Of a stretch of DNA of 64,000 nucleotides, positions 26,897-36,012 are shown piece by piece. Position 1 is the first letter of the stretch, and every line of letters starts with the position of its first letter. The notes below the pieces were generated by a model. It ran no database searches, was not told the origin of the DNA, and was given only the letters and a program-made list of their open reading frames with translations. The stretch comes from Flavobacterium sp. DG2-3. GTDB taxonomy: Bacteria > Bacteroidota > Bacteroidia > Flavobacteriales > Flavobacteriaceae. The position numbers were made by a program, and so were the translations under genes. The stretch lies in assembly GCF_030730925.1 (NCBI RefSeq), contig NZ_JAVAMB010000012.1:62001-126000 (forward strand), in the 5' to 3' direction.

Positions 26897-26926
26897 TTGC
26901 ACGCAACGGATTTCCTACTAAATTTG
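26897..26926 (+). promoter_or_regulatory. Promoter for the HU gene
   Basis: TTG at 26897-26899, 19 bases, TAAATTTG at 26919-26926: an exact fit to the Bacteroidota consensus, 44 bases before the ATG. Confidence 0.85.
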
Positions 26927-26970
26927 TGTATTAACAATTTTTTTTAACCAACAATTAATAACTAATTATT

Positions 26971-27243
26971 ATGAACAAATCAGAATTAATCGATGCTATC
27001 GCTGCTGATGCAGGAATTACAAAAGCTGCGGCAAAATTAGCTTTAGAGTCTTTTTTAGGTAATGTAGGAACTACTTTGAAAAAAGGTGGAAGAGTTTCAT
27101 TAGTAGGTTTTGGATCATGGTCAGTTTCTTCTAGAGCTGCTAGAGACGGTAGAAACCCTCAAACAGGAAAAACAATCAAAATCGCAGCTAAAAACGTTGT
27201 AAAATTCAAAGCTGGAGCTGAATTAGAAGGTGCAGTGAACTAA
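26971..27243 (+). CDS. HU family DNA-binding protein
   Basis: 90 residues, the standard size. MNKSELIDAIAADAGITKAAA, then GRVSLVGFGSWSVSSRAARDGRNPQTGKTI contains the beta-arm motif with R-N-P-x-T-G that enters the minor groove. A dimeric nucleoid protein. Monocistronic between a strong promoter and a terminator, as expected for an abundant protein. Confidence 0.96.
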   Translation: MNKSELIDAIAADAGITKAAAKLALESFLGNVGTTLKKGGRVSLVGFGSWSVSSRAARDGRNPQTGKTIKIAAKNVVKFKAGAELEGAVN

Positions 27244-27275
27244 GTAAGAAAGTTCTCTAAACTTATAATATAATT

Positions 27276-27302
27276 AAAACCTTCCTCATGGAAGGTTTTT
27301 TT
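27276..27302 (+). terminator. Terminator after HU
   Basis: AAAACCTTC / GAAGGTTTT stem with a short loop and a T-run; the stem is close in sequence to those at 12679 and 13310. Confidence 0.9.
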
Positions 27303-27371
27303 ATACGGTTTATCGATTTTTTTTGTGATTTTAATTTTTTTATGATTAAATTTAATAAAAATTGTAACCGT

Positions 27372-27932
27372 ATGATTTCAGAAAAATTAAAAAAAGGACA
27401 CCTGCTTATTGCCGAGCCTTCAATAATTGGAGATTTATCATTTAACAGATCGGTAATTTTATTAGCAGACCATAACAAAGAAGGATCAATAGGTTTTATT
27501 ATCAATAAGCCATTAAAATATACTATTAATGACTTAATACCTGAGATTGATGCTAACTTTAAGATATATAACGGAGGCCCTGTAGAACAAGACAACCTTT
27601 ATTTTATTCACAATATTCCTGAGTTAATCCCAAATAGTGTGGAGATTTCAAATGGAATTTATTGGGGAGGCGATTTTGAGTCCACCAAGGACCTAATAAA
27701 CAACGGATCTATTAGTAAAAATAACATTCGTTTTTTCTTAGGATACACTGGTTGGGAAGAAAATCAGCTTGAGAATGAGATGCAAGGAAACTCTTGGATT
27801 ATTGCCGATAATAATTATAAAAATAAAATTATCGGAAAATCTACTACCCATTTTTGGAAAGAGCAGATTATTGAGCTTGGTGGTGATTATCTTATTTGGT
27901 CTAATGCACCCGAAAATCCATATCTGAATTAA
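27372..27932 (+). CDS. YqgE/AlgH family protein (UPF0301)
   Basis: 186 residues from ATG 27372 (MISEKLKKGHLLIAEPSI). A longer frame reaches back to 27288, but that part overlaps the HU terminator and has no family similarity. GHLLIAEPSIIGDLSFNRSVILLADHNKEGSIGFIINKPL and YNGGPVEQDNLYFIH are the hallmark YqgE signatures. Cytosolic; biochemical role unknown despite broad conservation. Its end overlaps the end of the convergent aminotransferase gene by 4 bases. Confidence 0.92.
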   Translation: MISEKLKKGHLLIAEPSIIGDLSFNRSVILLADHNKEGSIGFIINKPLKYTINDLIPEIDANFKIYNGGPVEQDNLYFIHNIPELIPNSVEISNGIYWGGDFESTKDLINNGSISKNNIRFFLGYTGWEENQLENEMQGNSWIIADNNYKNKIIGKSTTHFWKEQIIELGGDYLIWSNAPENPYLN

Positions 27933-28765
27933 TTTTCAGAAATGGATTCATTTAGTTTCTGCACTAATAAATGCGCCAAATTTGTTGTAAACTCCTTTTT
28001 TCGATATTTAGTTATCGGCTGTATTCCCATGATTACATTAGTCAGAAATAATTCGTCTGCTTTTTGAAGATCAAAAGGCGATATTATTTCTTCTACTACT
28101 TCTATGCCCTCAACTTTTTTAGCCATCGCTAAAATTTGCTTACGCATAATTCCGTTTAAAGCACCTTCTGAAACTGGAGGTGTAATAAGCTTTTTGCCCA
28201 TTACCATAAAAATATTTCCCTGAAGCGCTTCTACAACATTCTTACTGTCGTTTAGCAAAATACAGTTGGCTAGATCATTTTCGTGCGCATAAATACTTCC
28301 TGTAATATGAATCATCTTATTAGTCGTTTTAAGAGACGATAATAATTGTTTTGTAACGTAGAAGTCTTTATACAAATCCACTTCGTATTCGCTTAGATTT
28401 ATGCTGTAAGAAGTGTTTTCAAGCGGAGTTGCTTTAATTAAAAATGAAATATCATTAGTTTGTGGAAGATATAAACCGCCATCATTTCTAAAAACGGTAA
28501 TTCTTGCTCTTGCCGAAGATTCAATTCCTTGTTCTTTCACCAAATTAAGAATCTGCTCTTCAAAATATTCCATTGTAAAGTTCATCGGAATCATCATTCG
28601 CACTACTCGCATAGATGCCATTAGTCTAAAATAATGATCCTCAAGAAACAAGATTTTTCCGTTACTAATTTTTACTGTCTCAAAAATACCATCTCCATAT
28701 AAAAAAGCGCGATTTTGAGTTAAAATAATTTCTTCCTGCGCTATGTTTCCGTTAAAATTAATCAT
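27929..28765 (-). CDS. Class IV aminotransferase / aminodeoxychorismate lyase-like
   Basis: 278 residues of the fold-type IV PLP family: NRAFLYGDGIFETVKISNG (N-terminal arginine-containing substrate loop), a PLP-lysine region near SLKTTNKMIHITGS, and the cofactor phosphate stretch SEGALNGIMRKQIL. Size and the FLYGDGIFET opening suit 4-amino-4-deoxychorismate lyase (PabC), which makes p-aminobenzoate for folate, but branched-chain and D-amino-acid aminotransferases share these features, so the substrate is open. Confidence 0.85.
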   Translation of the reverse strand: MINFNGNIAQEEIILTQNRAFLYGDGIFETVKISNGKILFLEDHYFRLMASMRVVRMMIPMNFTMEYFEEQILNLVKEQGIESSARARITVFRNDGGLYLPQTNDISFLIKATPLENTSYSINLSEYEVDLYKDFYVTKQLLSSLKTTNKMIHITGSIYAHENDLANCILLNDSKNVVEALQGNIFMVMGKKLITPPVSEGALNGIMRKQILAMAKKVEGIEVVEEIISPFDLQKADELFLTNVIMGIQPITKYRKKEFTTNLAHLLVQKLNESISEN

Positions 28766-28791
28766 AAAAAAACCCTGAATTTTGTTCAGGG
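28765..28791 (-). terminator. Terminator after the START-like gene
   Basis: CCCTGAA / TTCAGGG stem with a 5-base loop. The T-run is on the minus strand, so it ends the 28820-29212 transcript just before the aminotransferase start. Confidence 0.8.
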
Positions 28792-28819
28792 CAAATATAC
28801 GGTATATTTAAAGACTTTT

Positions 28820-29212
28820 CTAAACAGATCCGATAAGATGTTTTAGGTCTGATATTTGATTCTCCCACAATTGTTTAGCCTCGCCTATTTCTTCCTTATC
28901 AGCAAAATCAACCACCATAAGCGAAACGTCTTTCGTCAGTTCGTCTACTAAAATATGAAGTTCAAAAAAGTACTCAGTATCTTTACTGCTTTCGTCAACC
29001 CATTTAAATTTTACTTTTTCGCCAGATTTTTTTGAAGCTAGACGTGCTTTTTCTTGTGAGTCATTCCAGATGAATGTAAAAAACTCCCCTCTTGAATTAA
29101 CATTGTCAGCAAACCATTCTTGTAAACCTGACGGCGTTGATATATATTGATACAATAATTGCGGCGAAGAATTGATCGGAAACTCGATTTCGTAACGTAT
29201 TTTTGAATCCAT
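28820..29212 (-). CDS. START-like (AHSA1/SRPBCC fold) protein
   Basis: 130 residues. The opening IRYEIEFPINSSPQLLYQYISTPSGLQEWFADNV is the standard first strand/helix of the helix-grip fold. Close relatives in Bacteroidota are annotated START-like domain proteins. No signal peptide, so probably cytosolic; a lipid or hydrophobic ligand is possible but unproven. Confidence 0.85.
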   Translation of the reverse strand: MDSKIRYEIEFPINSSPQLLYQYISTPSGLQEWFADNVNSRGEFFTFIWNDSQEKARLASKKSGEKVKFKWVDESSKDTEYFFELHILVDELTKDVSLMVVDFADKEEIGEAKQLWENQISDLKHLIGSV

Positions 29213-29299
29213 GTGCTACTTTAATTTTTTTCGAAATATAAGAATATATGTCCAAAAACAAAGCATTTTTAAAAATATTTTTTTTTCTTCATTTTATGC

Positions 29300-29329
29300 T
29301 TGTATGCTTTAATATTATTTATATCTTTG
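29300..29329 (+). promoter_or_regulatory. Promoter for tRNA-Met
   Basis: TTG at 29300-29302, 19 bases, TATCTTTG at 29322-29329: exact consensus spacing, 33 bases before the tRNA. Confidence 0.85.
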
Positions 29330-29362
29330 CACCCGCAATCAGGAATTCATGATAGCAGTCCA

Positions 29363-29436
29363 GGCGAGGTAGCTCAGTTGGTTAGAGCGCAGGATTCATA
29401 ACCCTGAGGTCACGGGTTCAACTCCCGTCCTCGCTA
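29363..29436 (+). tRNA. tRNA-Met (anticodon CAT)
   Basis: 74 bases fold into a cloverleaf: acceptor GGCGAGG with CCTCGCT (first pair G-U), D-arm AGCTCAGTTGGTTAGAGC, anticodon arm CAGGATTCATAACCCTG with CAT, T-arm ACGGGTTCAACTCCCGT. CCA is not encoded (CTA follows). The D-arm and variable loop resemble elongator Met and not initiator; a lysidine-modified Ile tRNA with CAT is a less likely option. Confidence 0.95.
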
Positions 29437-29446
29437 CTAGAAAAGT

Positions 29447-29480
29447 AAAACCCTTAAACAGAAATGTTTAAGGGTTTTTT
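29447..29480 (+). terminator. Terminator after tRNA-Met
   Basis: AAAACCCTTAAACA / TGTTTAAGGGTTTT, 14-base stem, short loop, T-run; starts 10 bases after the tRNA. Confidence 0.93.
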
Positions 29481-29616
29481 GTTTAAATTATACCTCATCG
29501 AATGAAAATTCCAAAAGAGGAATCTTTAAAATTGTTATCTTAGAACTCTTGTAAAGAGCTTCCAAAAAGGAATTCAACTTTAAAAAGCAAGTTGCAACAA
29601 GCAATTCATTAACAAC

Positions 29617-29865
29617 ATGGATATAGTCAAATTTAAGATCACATCTAAAACGATAAAAGTCGAAGTGCGCAATTCGAACAATTATGTTTTCAATTTTAAT
29701 ACTGCTTTAGATATAAAAAAAGAAGACAAAGATGTTTTATTAAAACTATATCATGCACTCGATCTTCTTTTTAAGAAAGAGCAGAATATTGAAAACAAAA
29801 ATTACATTTCGCCAAATCAAACCAATATTTTAGATCAGATTTCTGATGCTGATAATCTGGAATAG
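29617..29865 (+). CDS. Small protein of unknown function, paralogue A
   Basis: 82 residues beginning MDIVKFKITSKTIKVEV, then RNSNNYVFNFNTALDIKKED, a helix (VLLKLYHALDLLFKKEQ) and the conserved tail YISPNQTNILDQIS. No known domain, signal peptide or membrane segment. The gene at 35698-35958 is a very close copy (about nine in ten bases match by eye over the first 100 bases) in the same direction. The two copies bracket the SusC/SusD pair. Real gene status is supported by this conservation, in which many differences are third-position changes. Confidence 0.75.
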   Translation: MDIVKFKITSKTIKVEVRNSNNYVFNFNTALDIKKEDKDVLLKLYHALDLLFKKEQNIENKNYISPNQTNILDQISDADNLE

Positions 29866-29881
29866 ATTTATTATAAAATAT

Positions 29882-29915
29882 AAAAAACGAGTTAATATTA
29901 ATTAACTCGTTTTTG
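29882..29915. terminator. Bidirectional terminator between paralogue A and susD
   Basis: AAAAACGAGTTAA / TTAACTCGTTTTT stem with an AT loop; T-runs on both strands, suiting the convergent genes. Confidence 0.9.
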
Positions 29916-29934
29916 CTTTAAATTTATTCTGATT

Positions 29935-31938
29935 TTAAATTTTGCTTTCGTCTTCAACAGCATCTTGCCATTTGTCCCAGATTTTGACACCTGCATCGTA
30001 ACCATCATAACCAAAGTTCTGACTTAATTGTCCTTTAATATTTGGTTCTATAGCAAGCCTGAACGGAATTGGCCAGTAATTATTACGCTTATCCATAGTG
30101 TAAAACTTCACACCCGGTTTTAAAGAAATACCCGCTGGATATTTGTTGTAAAGCGTATAATGCACAATACGCTGCCACCAATAACTTCCTCCAGTGGCAT
30201 CTTTCCCAGATTGCTTGTCCCAATTGTCTTTGCTATACGTATTTCCCCATTCATCTGCTTTTCCACTTAAAGCCAAACAGTGCGAGATGCGTTTTAATTC
30301 TACGTTTCTCCATTCTTCCATATAAAGCTCTCTTCCTCTTTCTGCACAAATATCGCCAATTGTTACCGTTGTATACATTTGTGATGCTTTTGCTCTAGCT
30401 CTTACTACATTCACATCTTGAGCAGCTCCAGAAACGTTTCCTTGATAAAAACGTGCTTCTGCACGCAATAGATAAGTCTCTGCCAAACGATAGATGTACA
30501 TATGTGCACTAGCTCCCGCAGTAGCTCCCTGAAAATCATTTGCCGCTGGATTACCTTCTGCTACAACATCGTGATAATAGATTTTATAATGCGGAAAATC
30601 ATACCAATCGCGAATAGAATCTTGCGCTAATAATTTTCCAGTTGCATCCTTCATCCTAAAATTTTGCCCTGCCCATGTTGCGCTTCCGCCCGCTCCGGGA
30701 GCATATTTAAGATCTTCCATATTTACCCAGTTCCCAACAGTGCTATTGTGTCTAAGATCTACCTTATCCTCAATACCATTTACTTTCCACATAGGATGTT
30801 GTGAATAATAAGAACCGCTGATTGTTCCAATTCCGCGTCCTAAGGCTCTTTGATAATCATATTTTGCATTATAATTGGTTTTATCCGTTAATGGAAAACG
30901 CGGTGCTGCTGTTTTTCCGTCAGGCGTAATTAAATTGGCATCGTTCCAGTTTGGTCCAAAAATTCTCATTGAAGAAAAAGCTAAAAAGGATTGTGCTCCT
31001 CCATTTGGTGCGACCAAAATTGCTTCTGTATTATTAGCAATTACTTTATTCTCTGGTCGGTGCAAATCCCAGATTACATTTCTAGTTATTGGCCATGCCG
31101 TCGGATTTCCTCCTGGATCAAAAATCCCTAAATTACCTTGCACTAAAGAATAGCCTGATTGGTTAATTAGAATATTGGCTTGAGCTTCTGCATCAGCAAA
31201 TCTGCCAGATGCCAAATAACATTTTATCAAAAGCTGACGACACGCGCCTTTACTAATCATACCCACATATCCAATTTTAGATTGTTCTGGCACCCACTCC
31301 ACAGCTTTTTCCATATCTGCCGTAATCATTTCGATAATGGCTTCTTTTTTAGTAGAATAATAACTCTGCTTCGGAACTTCCAAAATTTTGGTAATCAATG
31401 GTATGTTTCCGAATTGATACACCAGATTCAGGTAACGGTACGATCTATGAAAATAAGCCTGACCGATATATTTATTTTTAACCTCTGGAGATAAACTTGT
31501 CACATTACCAATATAAGTTAATACCGTATTGGCATTCTTAATTCCTGTATAAGCTTCTGTCCACATAAAACCAAGATAAAGCGCTTCACCACCTGCATCT
31601 CTTCTAAAATCTCCAGTCGGAACGATATTAGCCGCATAATCAGCAATATTACTGCCGGTATCTGTTTTTCCATATTGTGCCATATCAGAAAATAAATATT
31701 CTGTACCAATTGGCACACTTACACCAGAATAACCAAAGTGGATATAATTATTACGCAGCTGTTTATCGCACAATGCCAAAGTAGCCTGTAATCCAGCTTC
31801 TGTAGAAAAGGTTGTTTCTGGTTCGTAAAACGAAAGCGGGTCTGCTTCGAGAAAATCTTTTGAGCAAGAACTAGCCAGCGCAGCAAATGCTACGACAGGT
31901 GCCAGTCTTAAAATTTTATTTTTTATATATCTTTTCAT
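29935..31938 (-). CDS. SusD/RagB family nutrient-binding outer-membrane lipoprotein
   Basis: 667 residues with a lipoprotein signal (ALASSCSKDFLEADP; Cys about 25). SusD proteins cap the SusC channel at the cell surface and bind glycans or other large nutrients through TPR-like helices. C-terminal motifs such as YRLAETYLLRAEARFYQGN and ICAERGRELYMEEWRNVELKR are family signatures. It starts 13 bases after the susC stop. No glycosidase, regulator or sensor lies beside the pair, so the substrate is not predictable. Confidence 0.94.
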   Translation of the reverse strand: MKRYIKNKILRLAPVVAFAALASSCSKDFLEADPLSFYEPETTFSTEAGLQATLALCDKQLRNNYIHFGYSGVSVPIGTEYLFSDMAQYGKTDTGSNIADYAANIVPTGDFRRDAGGEALYLGFMWTEAYTGIKNANTVLTYIGNVTSLSPEVKNKYIGQAYFHRSYRYLNLVYQFGNIPLITKILEVPKQSYYSTKKEAIIEMITADMEKAVEWVPEQSKIGYVGMISKGACRQLLIKCYLASGRFADAEAQANILINQSGYSLVQGNLGIFDPGGNPTAWPITRNVIWDLHRPENKVIANNTEAILVAPNGGAQSFLAFSSMRIFGPNWNDANLITPDGKTAAPRFPLTDKTNYNAKYDYQRALGRGIGTISGSYYSQHPMWKVNGIEDKVDLRHNSTVGNWVNMEDLKYAPGAGGSATWAGQNFRMKDATGKLLAQDSIRDWYDFPHYKIYYHDVVAEGNPAANDFQGATAGASAHMYIYRLAETYLLRAEARFYQGNVSGAAQDVNVVRARAKASQMYTTVTIGDICAERGRELYMEEWRNVELKRISHCLALSGKADEWGNTYSKDNWDKQSGKDATGGSYWWQRIVHYTLYNKYPAGISLKPGVKFYTMDKRNNYWPIPFRLAIEPNIKGQLSQNFGYDGYDAGVKIWDKWQDAVEDESKI

Positions 31939-31951
31939 TTTTGAATATTTT

Positions 31952-34900
31952 TTAAAGTTGGAAATTAAAACCTAAATTAAACTGTCGTGTAGCCAATCCG
32001 CCTGTTTCTGGATCTCCGTAATATTTCCATTCTTTAGAAGCAGCCCACGTGGTTACATTCTGAACCGAAGCATAAATTTTTATGGTTTTAATATTCAATC
32101 GGTCTAAAAGATCTTTAGGAAGGGTATAAGCCAATGAAATGTTGTCTAAACGAACAAAGCTGCGGTCGTACAATCTTCCTGGTGCAACTGGAGTTCCAGC
32201 AGGACCTTTTGCATCCAGACGCGCCCATTTATTGGTTGGGTTGTCCAATGTCCAATATGGATTTACATAAGGATTAAAGTTGAATTTGTATAAACTGGCA
32301 TCGTTAAACGTATTCATGTAGTTGGAATTAAGTGATTTTCCTCCCATATTAGAATACATGCTAATTCCTAAATCCCAATTTCTAAATATTTTAAAATCAT
32401 TACGCATCGACCACTGTACAGGTGAATTGCTATTTCCTAAAAACTGTTTATCCTTTTCATTGTAAACCGCTTTTTTATATGAATTCCCGTCTGAGTCCAC
32501 TGCATCTACATCGTCTGCTGTATAGCTATTGGCTACTTTTGGATCTCCAGGACGTTGCCCGTATTTTTGAGCCTCTTTCCATTCATCTTTTTGCCAGATT
32601 CCAGTTATTTTATAATCCCAAATTTGAGTAATTGGTCTTCCTATAAACCATCCGTTAGCAGAATCATCTCCTTCTTTTTTTCCAATAACATTTCCGCTAG
32701 GATCTTTAATATCAACCATATTTCCATATAGCGAAATGATTTTATTTTCGTTATAAGAAATTCCCAATGAAGTGCGCCATTCAAAATTTGGCTTTTTAAA
32801 ATTAAGCGTATTGATGCTCAACTCAACACCCTGATTTTGAATCTCTCCTAGATTGGTGGCAATGGCTGAAAAACCAGTAAAACCAGGCAGAGACTGACTC
32901 ATAATCATATCATTAGTAGAGGCTCTATAAAGATCTAAAGTAGCTGTAATGCGATCGCGCAAGAAACCTAAATCAAGACCAATATTGGTTGAGGTAGTTT
33001 TTTCCCATACTAGATTTGGATTTGCCATTCGGTCAAGCGACAAATACTTTATTTCAAGCGCTTTTCCAGAAGGATCTAAATATCCCATAGTTCCCGTATT
33101 TACTAAGTTTGCCAAAGAAACGTACGGATCTTCAAGCGATCTGTTTCCGTTTTTACCCCAAGACAAACGCAATTTACCTGTAGACATGGCCTCCCAATTG
33201 AACCAGCTTTCGTTTTTAAAGCTCCACGCTACACCAAATGAAGGGAAAGTTGCATACGGATTTGAAGCTCCAAATGCCGAATATCCGTCACGACGAACAG
33301 TCGCTGTCAGCATATATCGATTATCAAACGAATAGAATAGTCTTGCCATCAAGGCGTCTGCAGTTTCATGCGTATCATTTGATCTCAGTGCGCTATTGGC
33401 CATTGTTGCCGTATTCACCAAATGAAATCCTAAAGCATCTGAAGGCTGAATATTAAAGGCATCCATTTCATCTGACCAATATTGTCGTTCTTCAGCTTCT
33501 TGAACAAAAGTGGCAATAAAGTGGTGTTTTTCAGCAATGGTATAATCCCATGTTATGGTATTATTCAAGTTATAATCAAATCTTTTCGAATTTTTTCTAG
33601 TTACTCCAGTGGTCGCAGCAGGCCAGTTCGGATTCTGTGTCGATCTAAAATAACGATCGTTAAAAAACTGGTAGCGAGGCGCAATGTTAAACGTATACGT
33701 AATACCCAAAGGCAAAGTAATTTTTGTATTGAAAATAGTATTCAATGTTGTATATCCTGTCTCTTTTTCAATAAACTGGCGCTCATAGTAATAGTTGTAA
33801 TTCTGCCCAGAAACATTTTTCCCCATCGGCTGTCTTTCATATTTGCCATTTGCATCAATGAAAGTTCCAAACGGACTGGTTCTCATCATATTATTATCTC
33901 CCGCATTGGTACCTAAAGAAGGCGTTACATCTCCATCTGAACGGTCTTGAAAATTAACGTTTGCTCCAAAATCCAGCCAGTCGGTAATTTTCGCATCCAC
34001 TTTCATATTAGAACGTGCTGCTTTATAATCATTACCCACAATAGCCCCTTCAGAAGTTAAGTAGCCAAAGGACATGTAATAATTAACCTTGTCGCTTGCA
34101 CCCGAAATACTCAAGTTATTATCATGATTAATTCCAGTTCTAAAAGAACTGTCACTCCAATCGTGCGTTTTATCTGCCAAGAAATTAGCCATTAACGAAG
34201 GGTCAAAGTTTAAACCTAAACGTGCTCCCCAAACTTCTTTAGAACTTTTTCCTACCGTTTGCGCAGCGGGCTGATATGCTAACCATTGTGCTTCTGTAAT
34301 TCCCCATTTGCCTAAATCATTCGGGTTTGAAAAATACCCTGGCTTATTAGGAGCAACTGTTCCTGATATAAATGCTTCGTATTGTCCTGTTGCTGTATTC
34401 ACACCATAAGTTTGAGCAGTTTCCCAATCTTCACGATATTTTAAATATCCCTCAGGAGAATACACACCGCGATAAGCGCTCTTATTGCTAATGGTCGTGT
34501 TGGTCGTAAAACTAATCATCGGTTTGCCCGTTTTACCTTTTTTGGTCGAAATCAAAATAACTCCTGCCGCCGCTCTCGATCCGTATACTGATGCTGCCGA
34601 TGCATCTTTTAAAATATCAAGCTGTGCGATATCATCAGGATTGATTTCTGAAAGCTCACCGTAAAACTGCATTCCGTCTAAAATAATAAGCGGCGAATTA
34701 TGTGGGCCTCCCGTTTTCTGATTCTTATCTGAATTCCCCGTGTACACAGAAGTCTGTCCGCGAATCTGTATGTTACCACCTCCTTTTGCAGAAGGATCGT
34801 ACCCTACTCGCACCCCAGGAGTACCTCTCAAGATATCCTGAACCGTCTGCGGATTCTGGTTTACCAGCCTGTCAGGCGTTACCTGAACAACTGCACCCGT

Positions 34901-35344
34901 TAAATCCTTTTTCTTCATTTTACCATAACCTACAACCACAACTTCTTCTAGTGAAGTGGTCGTTTTCTGCATTTTAATTGTAATTGAAGTTTGGCCCTTT
35001 ACAGCAACTTCGCTAGTTACGTAGCCTAAATAAGACACGACTAATACAGAATTATCGTTGCCTAAGTTTAAAGTAAATTTTCCGTCAAAATCTGTTGTTG
35101 TTGCATTTTTACTTCCTTTTTCTAAAACTGAAACACCCGGCATCGGCATGCCGTTTTCATCATTTACCTGCCCTTTAATGCTTTTTTGGAGTTTCGCATT
35201 TTGAGACAGTGCTGTCGTGGAACTAATCGCGTAGCCATCAATTTGAGATAAAGAAAACAACGCGCAGAGCATTATCATTTTCTTCTTCAAATTAAATTTA
35301 GACACGCCATTAGGACTTTTTTTAATCCTAATAAAATTTGTCAT
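31952..35344 (-). CDS. SusC/RagA family TonB-linked outer-membrane transporter
   Basis: 1130 residues. A long N-terminal segment with signal (about 1-42) precedes a carboxypeptidase-like domain (IKGQVNDENGMPMPGVSVLE), the SusC box EEVVVVGYGKMKKKDLTGAV (about 135), a plug with VRIRGQ-like QIRGQTSVYTGN and DILKDASAASVYGSRAAAGV, and the barrel ending in FNLGFNFQL. It imports the ligand captured by SusD using TonB energy. First gene of the pair; no sigma/anti-sigma genes adjoin and no STN domain is seen, so induction would depend on a distant regulator. Confidence 0.95.
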   Translation of the reverse strand: MTNFIRIKKSPNGVSKFNLKKKMIMLCALFSLSQIDGYAISSTTALSQNAKLQKSIKGQVNDENGMPMPGVSVLEKGSKNATTTDFDGKFTLNLGNDNSVLVVSYLGYVTSEVAVKGQTSITIKMQKTTTSLEEVVVVGYGKMKKKDLTGAVVQVTPDRLVNQNPQTVQDILRGTPGVRVGYDPSAKGGGNIQIRGQTSVYTGNSDKNQKTGGPHNSPLIILDGMQFYGELSEINPDDIAQLDILKDASAASVYGSRAAAGVILISTKKGKTGKPMISFTTNTTISNKSAYRGVYSPEGYLKYREDWETAQTYGVNTATGQYEAFISGTVAPNKPGYFSNPNDLGKWGITEAQWLAYQPAAQTVGKSSKEVWGARLGLNFDPSLMANFLADKTHDWSDSSFRTGINHDNNLSISGASDKVNYYMSFGYLTSEGAIVGNDYKAARSNMKVDAKITDWLDFGANVNFQDRSDGDVTPSLGTNAGDNNMMRTSPFGTFIDANGKYERQPMGKNVSGQNYNYYYERQFIEKETGYTTLNTIFNTKITLPLGITYTFNIAPRYQFFNDRYFRSTQNPNWPAATTGVTRKNSKRFDYNLNNTITWDYTIAEKHHFIATFVQEAEERQYWSDEMDAFNIQPSDALGFHLVNTATMANSALRSNDTHETADALMARLFYSFDNRYMLTATVRRDGYSAFGASNPYATFPSFGVAWSFKNESWFNWEAMSTGKLRLSWGKNGNRSLEDPYVSLANLVNTGTMGYLDPSGKALEIKYLSLDRMANPNLVWEKTTSTNIGLDLGFLRDRITATLDLYRASTNDMIMSQSLPGFTGFSAIATNLGEIQNQGVELSINTLNFKKPNFEWRTSLGISYNENKIISLYGNMVDIKDPSGNVIGKKEGDDSANGWFIGRPITQIWDYKITGIWQKDEWKEAQKYGQRPGDPKVANSYTADDVDAVDSDGNSYKKAVYNEKDKQFLGNSNSPVQWSMRNDFKIFRNWDLGISMYSNMGGKSLNSNYMNTFNDASLYKFNFNPYVNPYWTLDNPTNKWARLDAKGPAGTPVAPGRLYDRSFVRLDNISLAYTLPKDLLDRLNIKTIKIYASVQNVTTWAASKEWKYYGDPETGGLATRQFNLGFNFQL

Positions 35345-35697
35345 TTGATTGGTAATTTGGTTAATTAAATAGTTAGTTTTGAAAAAATTACTCCAGATCG
35401 ATTCACATCAAATCAATTCGTAATCTGGGATGCAAATTTGATTAATAGTGACTTTAGGAAGGAAAAATAAAATCCGTTTTTGGGGATAAAATAGTCTAGA
35501 GAATATATTTTTATACTGATTTCTCATAAAAAAATAAATTATCTAAAAAAATTCCGATAAAAAAATTCTGGTTTCTTATTTTTCACCTTTAGGACTTTAT
35601 AAATTCTAATTGAAGAATATTTTAGAAAAAATCTTTAACAGAACATTCCAAAACTTCTATTAAAATAGTTATTTTGCAGAAGAGATAATTTTACAAC
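35345..35697. other. susC leader region and promoter area, no gene
   Basis: 353 AT-rich bases between susC (-) and paralogue B (+). On the minus strand CAAATTTG (forward 35440-35450 region) is one base off TAnnTTTG and could be the susC -7 box about 100 bases before its ATG, which would leave a long leader. An imperfect dyad with ends CCAGAT / ATCTGG lies at about 35392-35430. On the plus strand TTATTTTG near 35668 is one base off consensus and may serve paralogue B. Confidence 0.4.
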
Positions 35698-35958
35698 ATG
35701 GATATAGTTAAATTTAAGATCACATCAAAAACGATAAAAGTCGAAGTACGCAATTCGAATAATTATGTTTTTAATTTTAATTCTGCTTTAGAAATCGAAA
35801 AAGCAGACCGAGATGTTTTATTAAAACTATACAATGCGCTAGATCTTCTTTTTAAGAAAGAACAGATTAGCGAAAACAAAAACTACATTTCGCCAAATCA
35901 GACTAATATATTAGATCAGATTTCTGCAGCTACCGATAATTTGGAATCTGAAGAATAA
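35698..35958 (+). CDS. Small protein of unknown function, paralogue B
   Basis: 86 residues, near-identical to the 29617-29865 product: same MDIVKFKITSKTIKVEV start, same YISPNQTNILDQIS tail, with four extra residues at the end. It differs at a handful of residues (for example ALEIEKADRD against ALDIKKEDKD). It lies just upstream of susC, divergently, and before the ACT-domain gene. Function unknown. Confidence 0.75.
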   Translation: MDIVKFKITSKTIKVEVRNSNNYVFNFNSALEIEKADRDVLLKLYNALDLLFKKEQISENKNYISPNQTNILDQISAATDNLESEE

Positions 35959-36012
35959 TTCCATTTTGTTTTATTGGTCTTCTTAAATTTATTTTCTTAA
36001 AAAACAATTAAA

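Noticed and set aside
29363..29436. tRNA-Met as the attachment site of the SusC/SusD insertion or the defence island
   Set aside because: No repeat of the tRNA 3' end was seen downstream, and the defence island is 17 kb away with its own flanking repeats.
29363..29436. tRNA-Ile (lysidine, CAT anticodon)
   Set aside because: D-arm, variable loop and T-arm resemble elongator Met; kept as a minor alternative only.
33482..33916. 144-codon open frame antisense to susC
   Set aside because: It lies wholly inside the barrel-coding part of susC, has no family signature, and its composition is that of a reverse-strand shadow.
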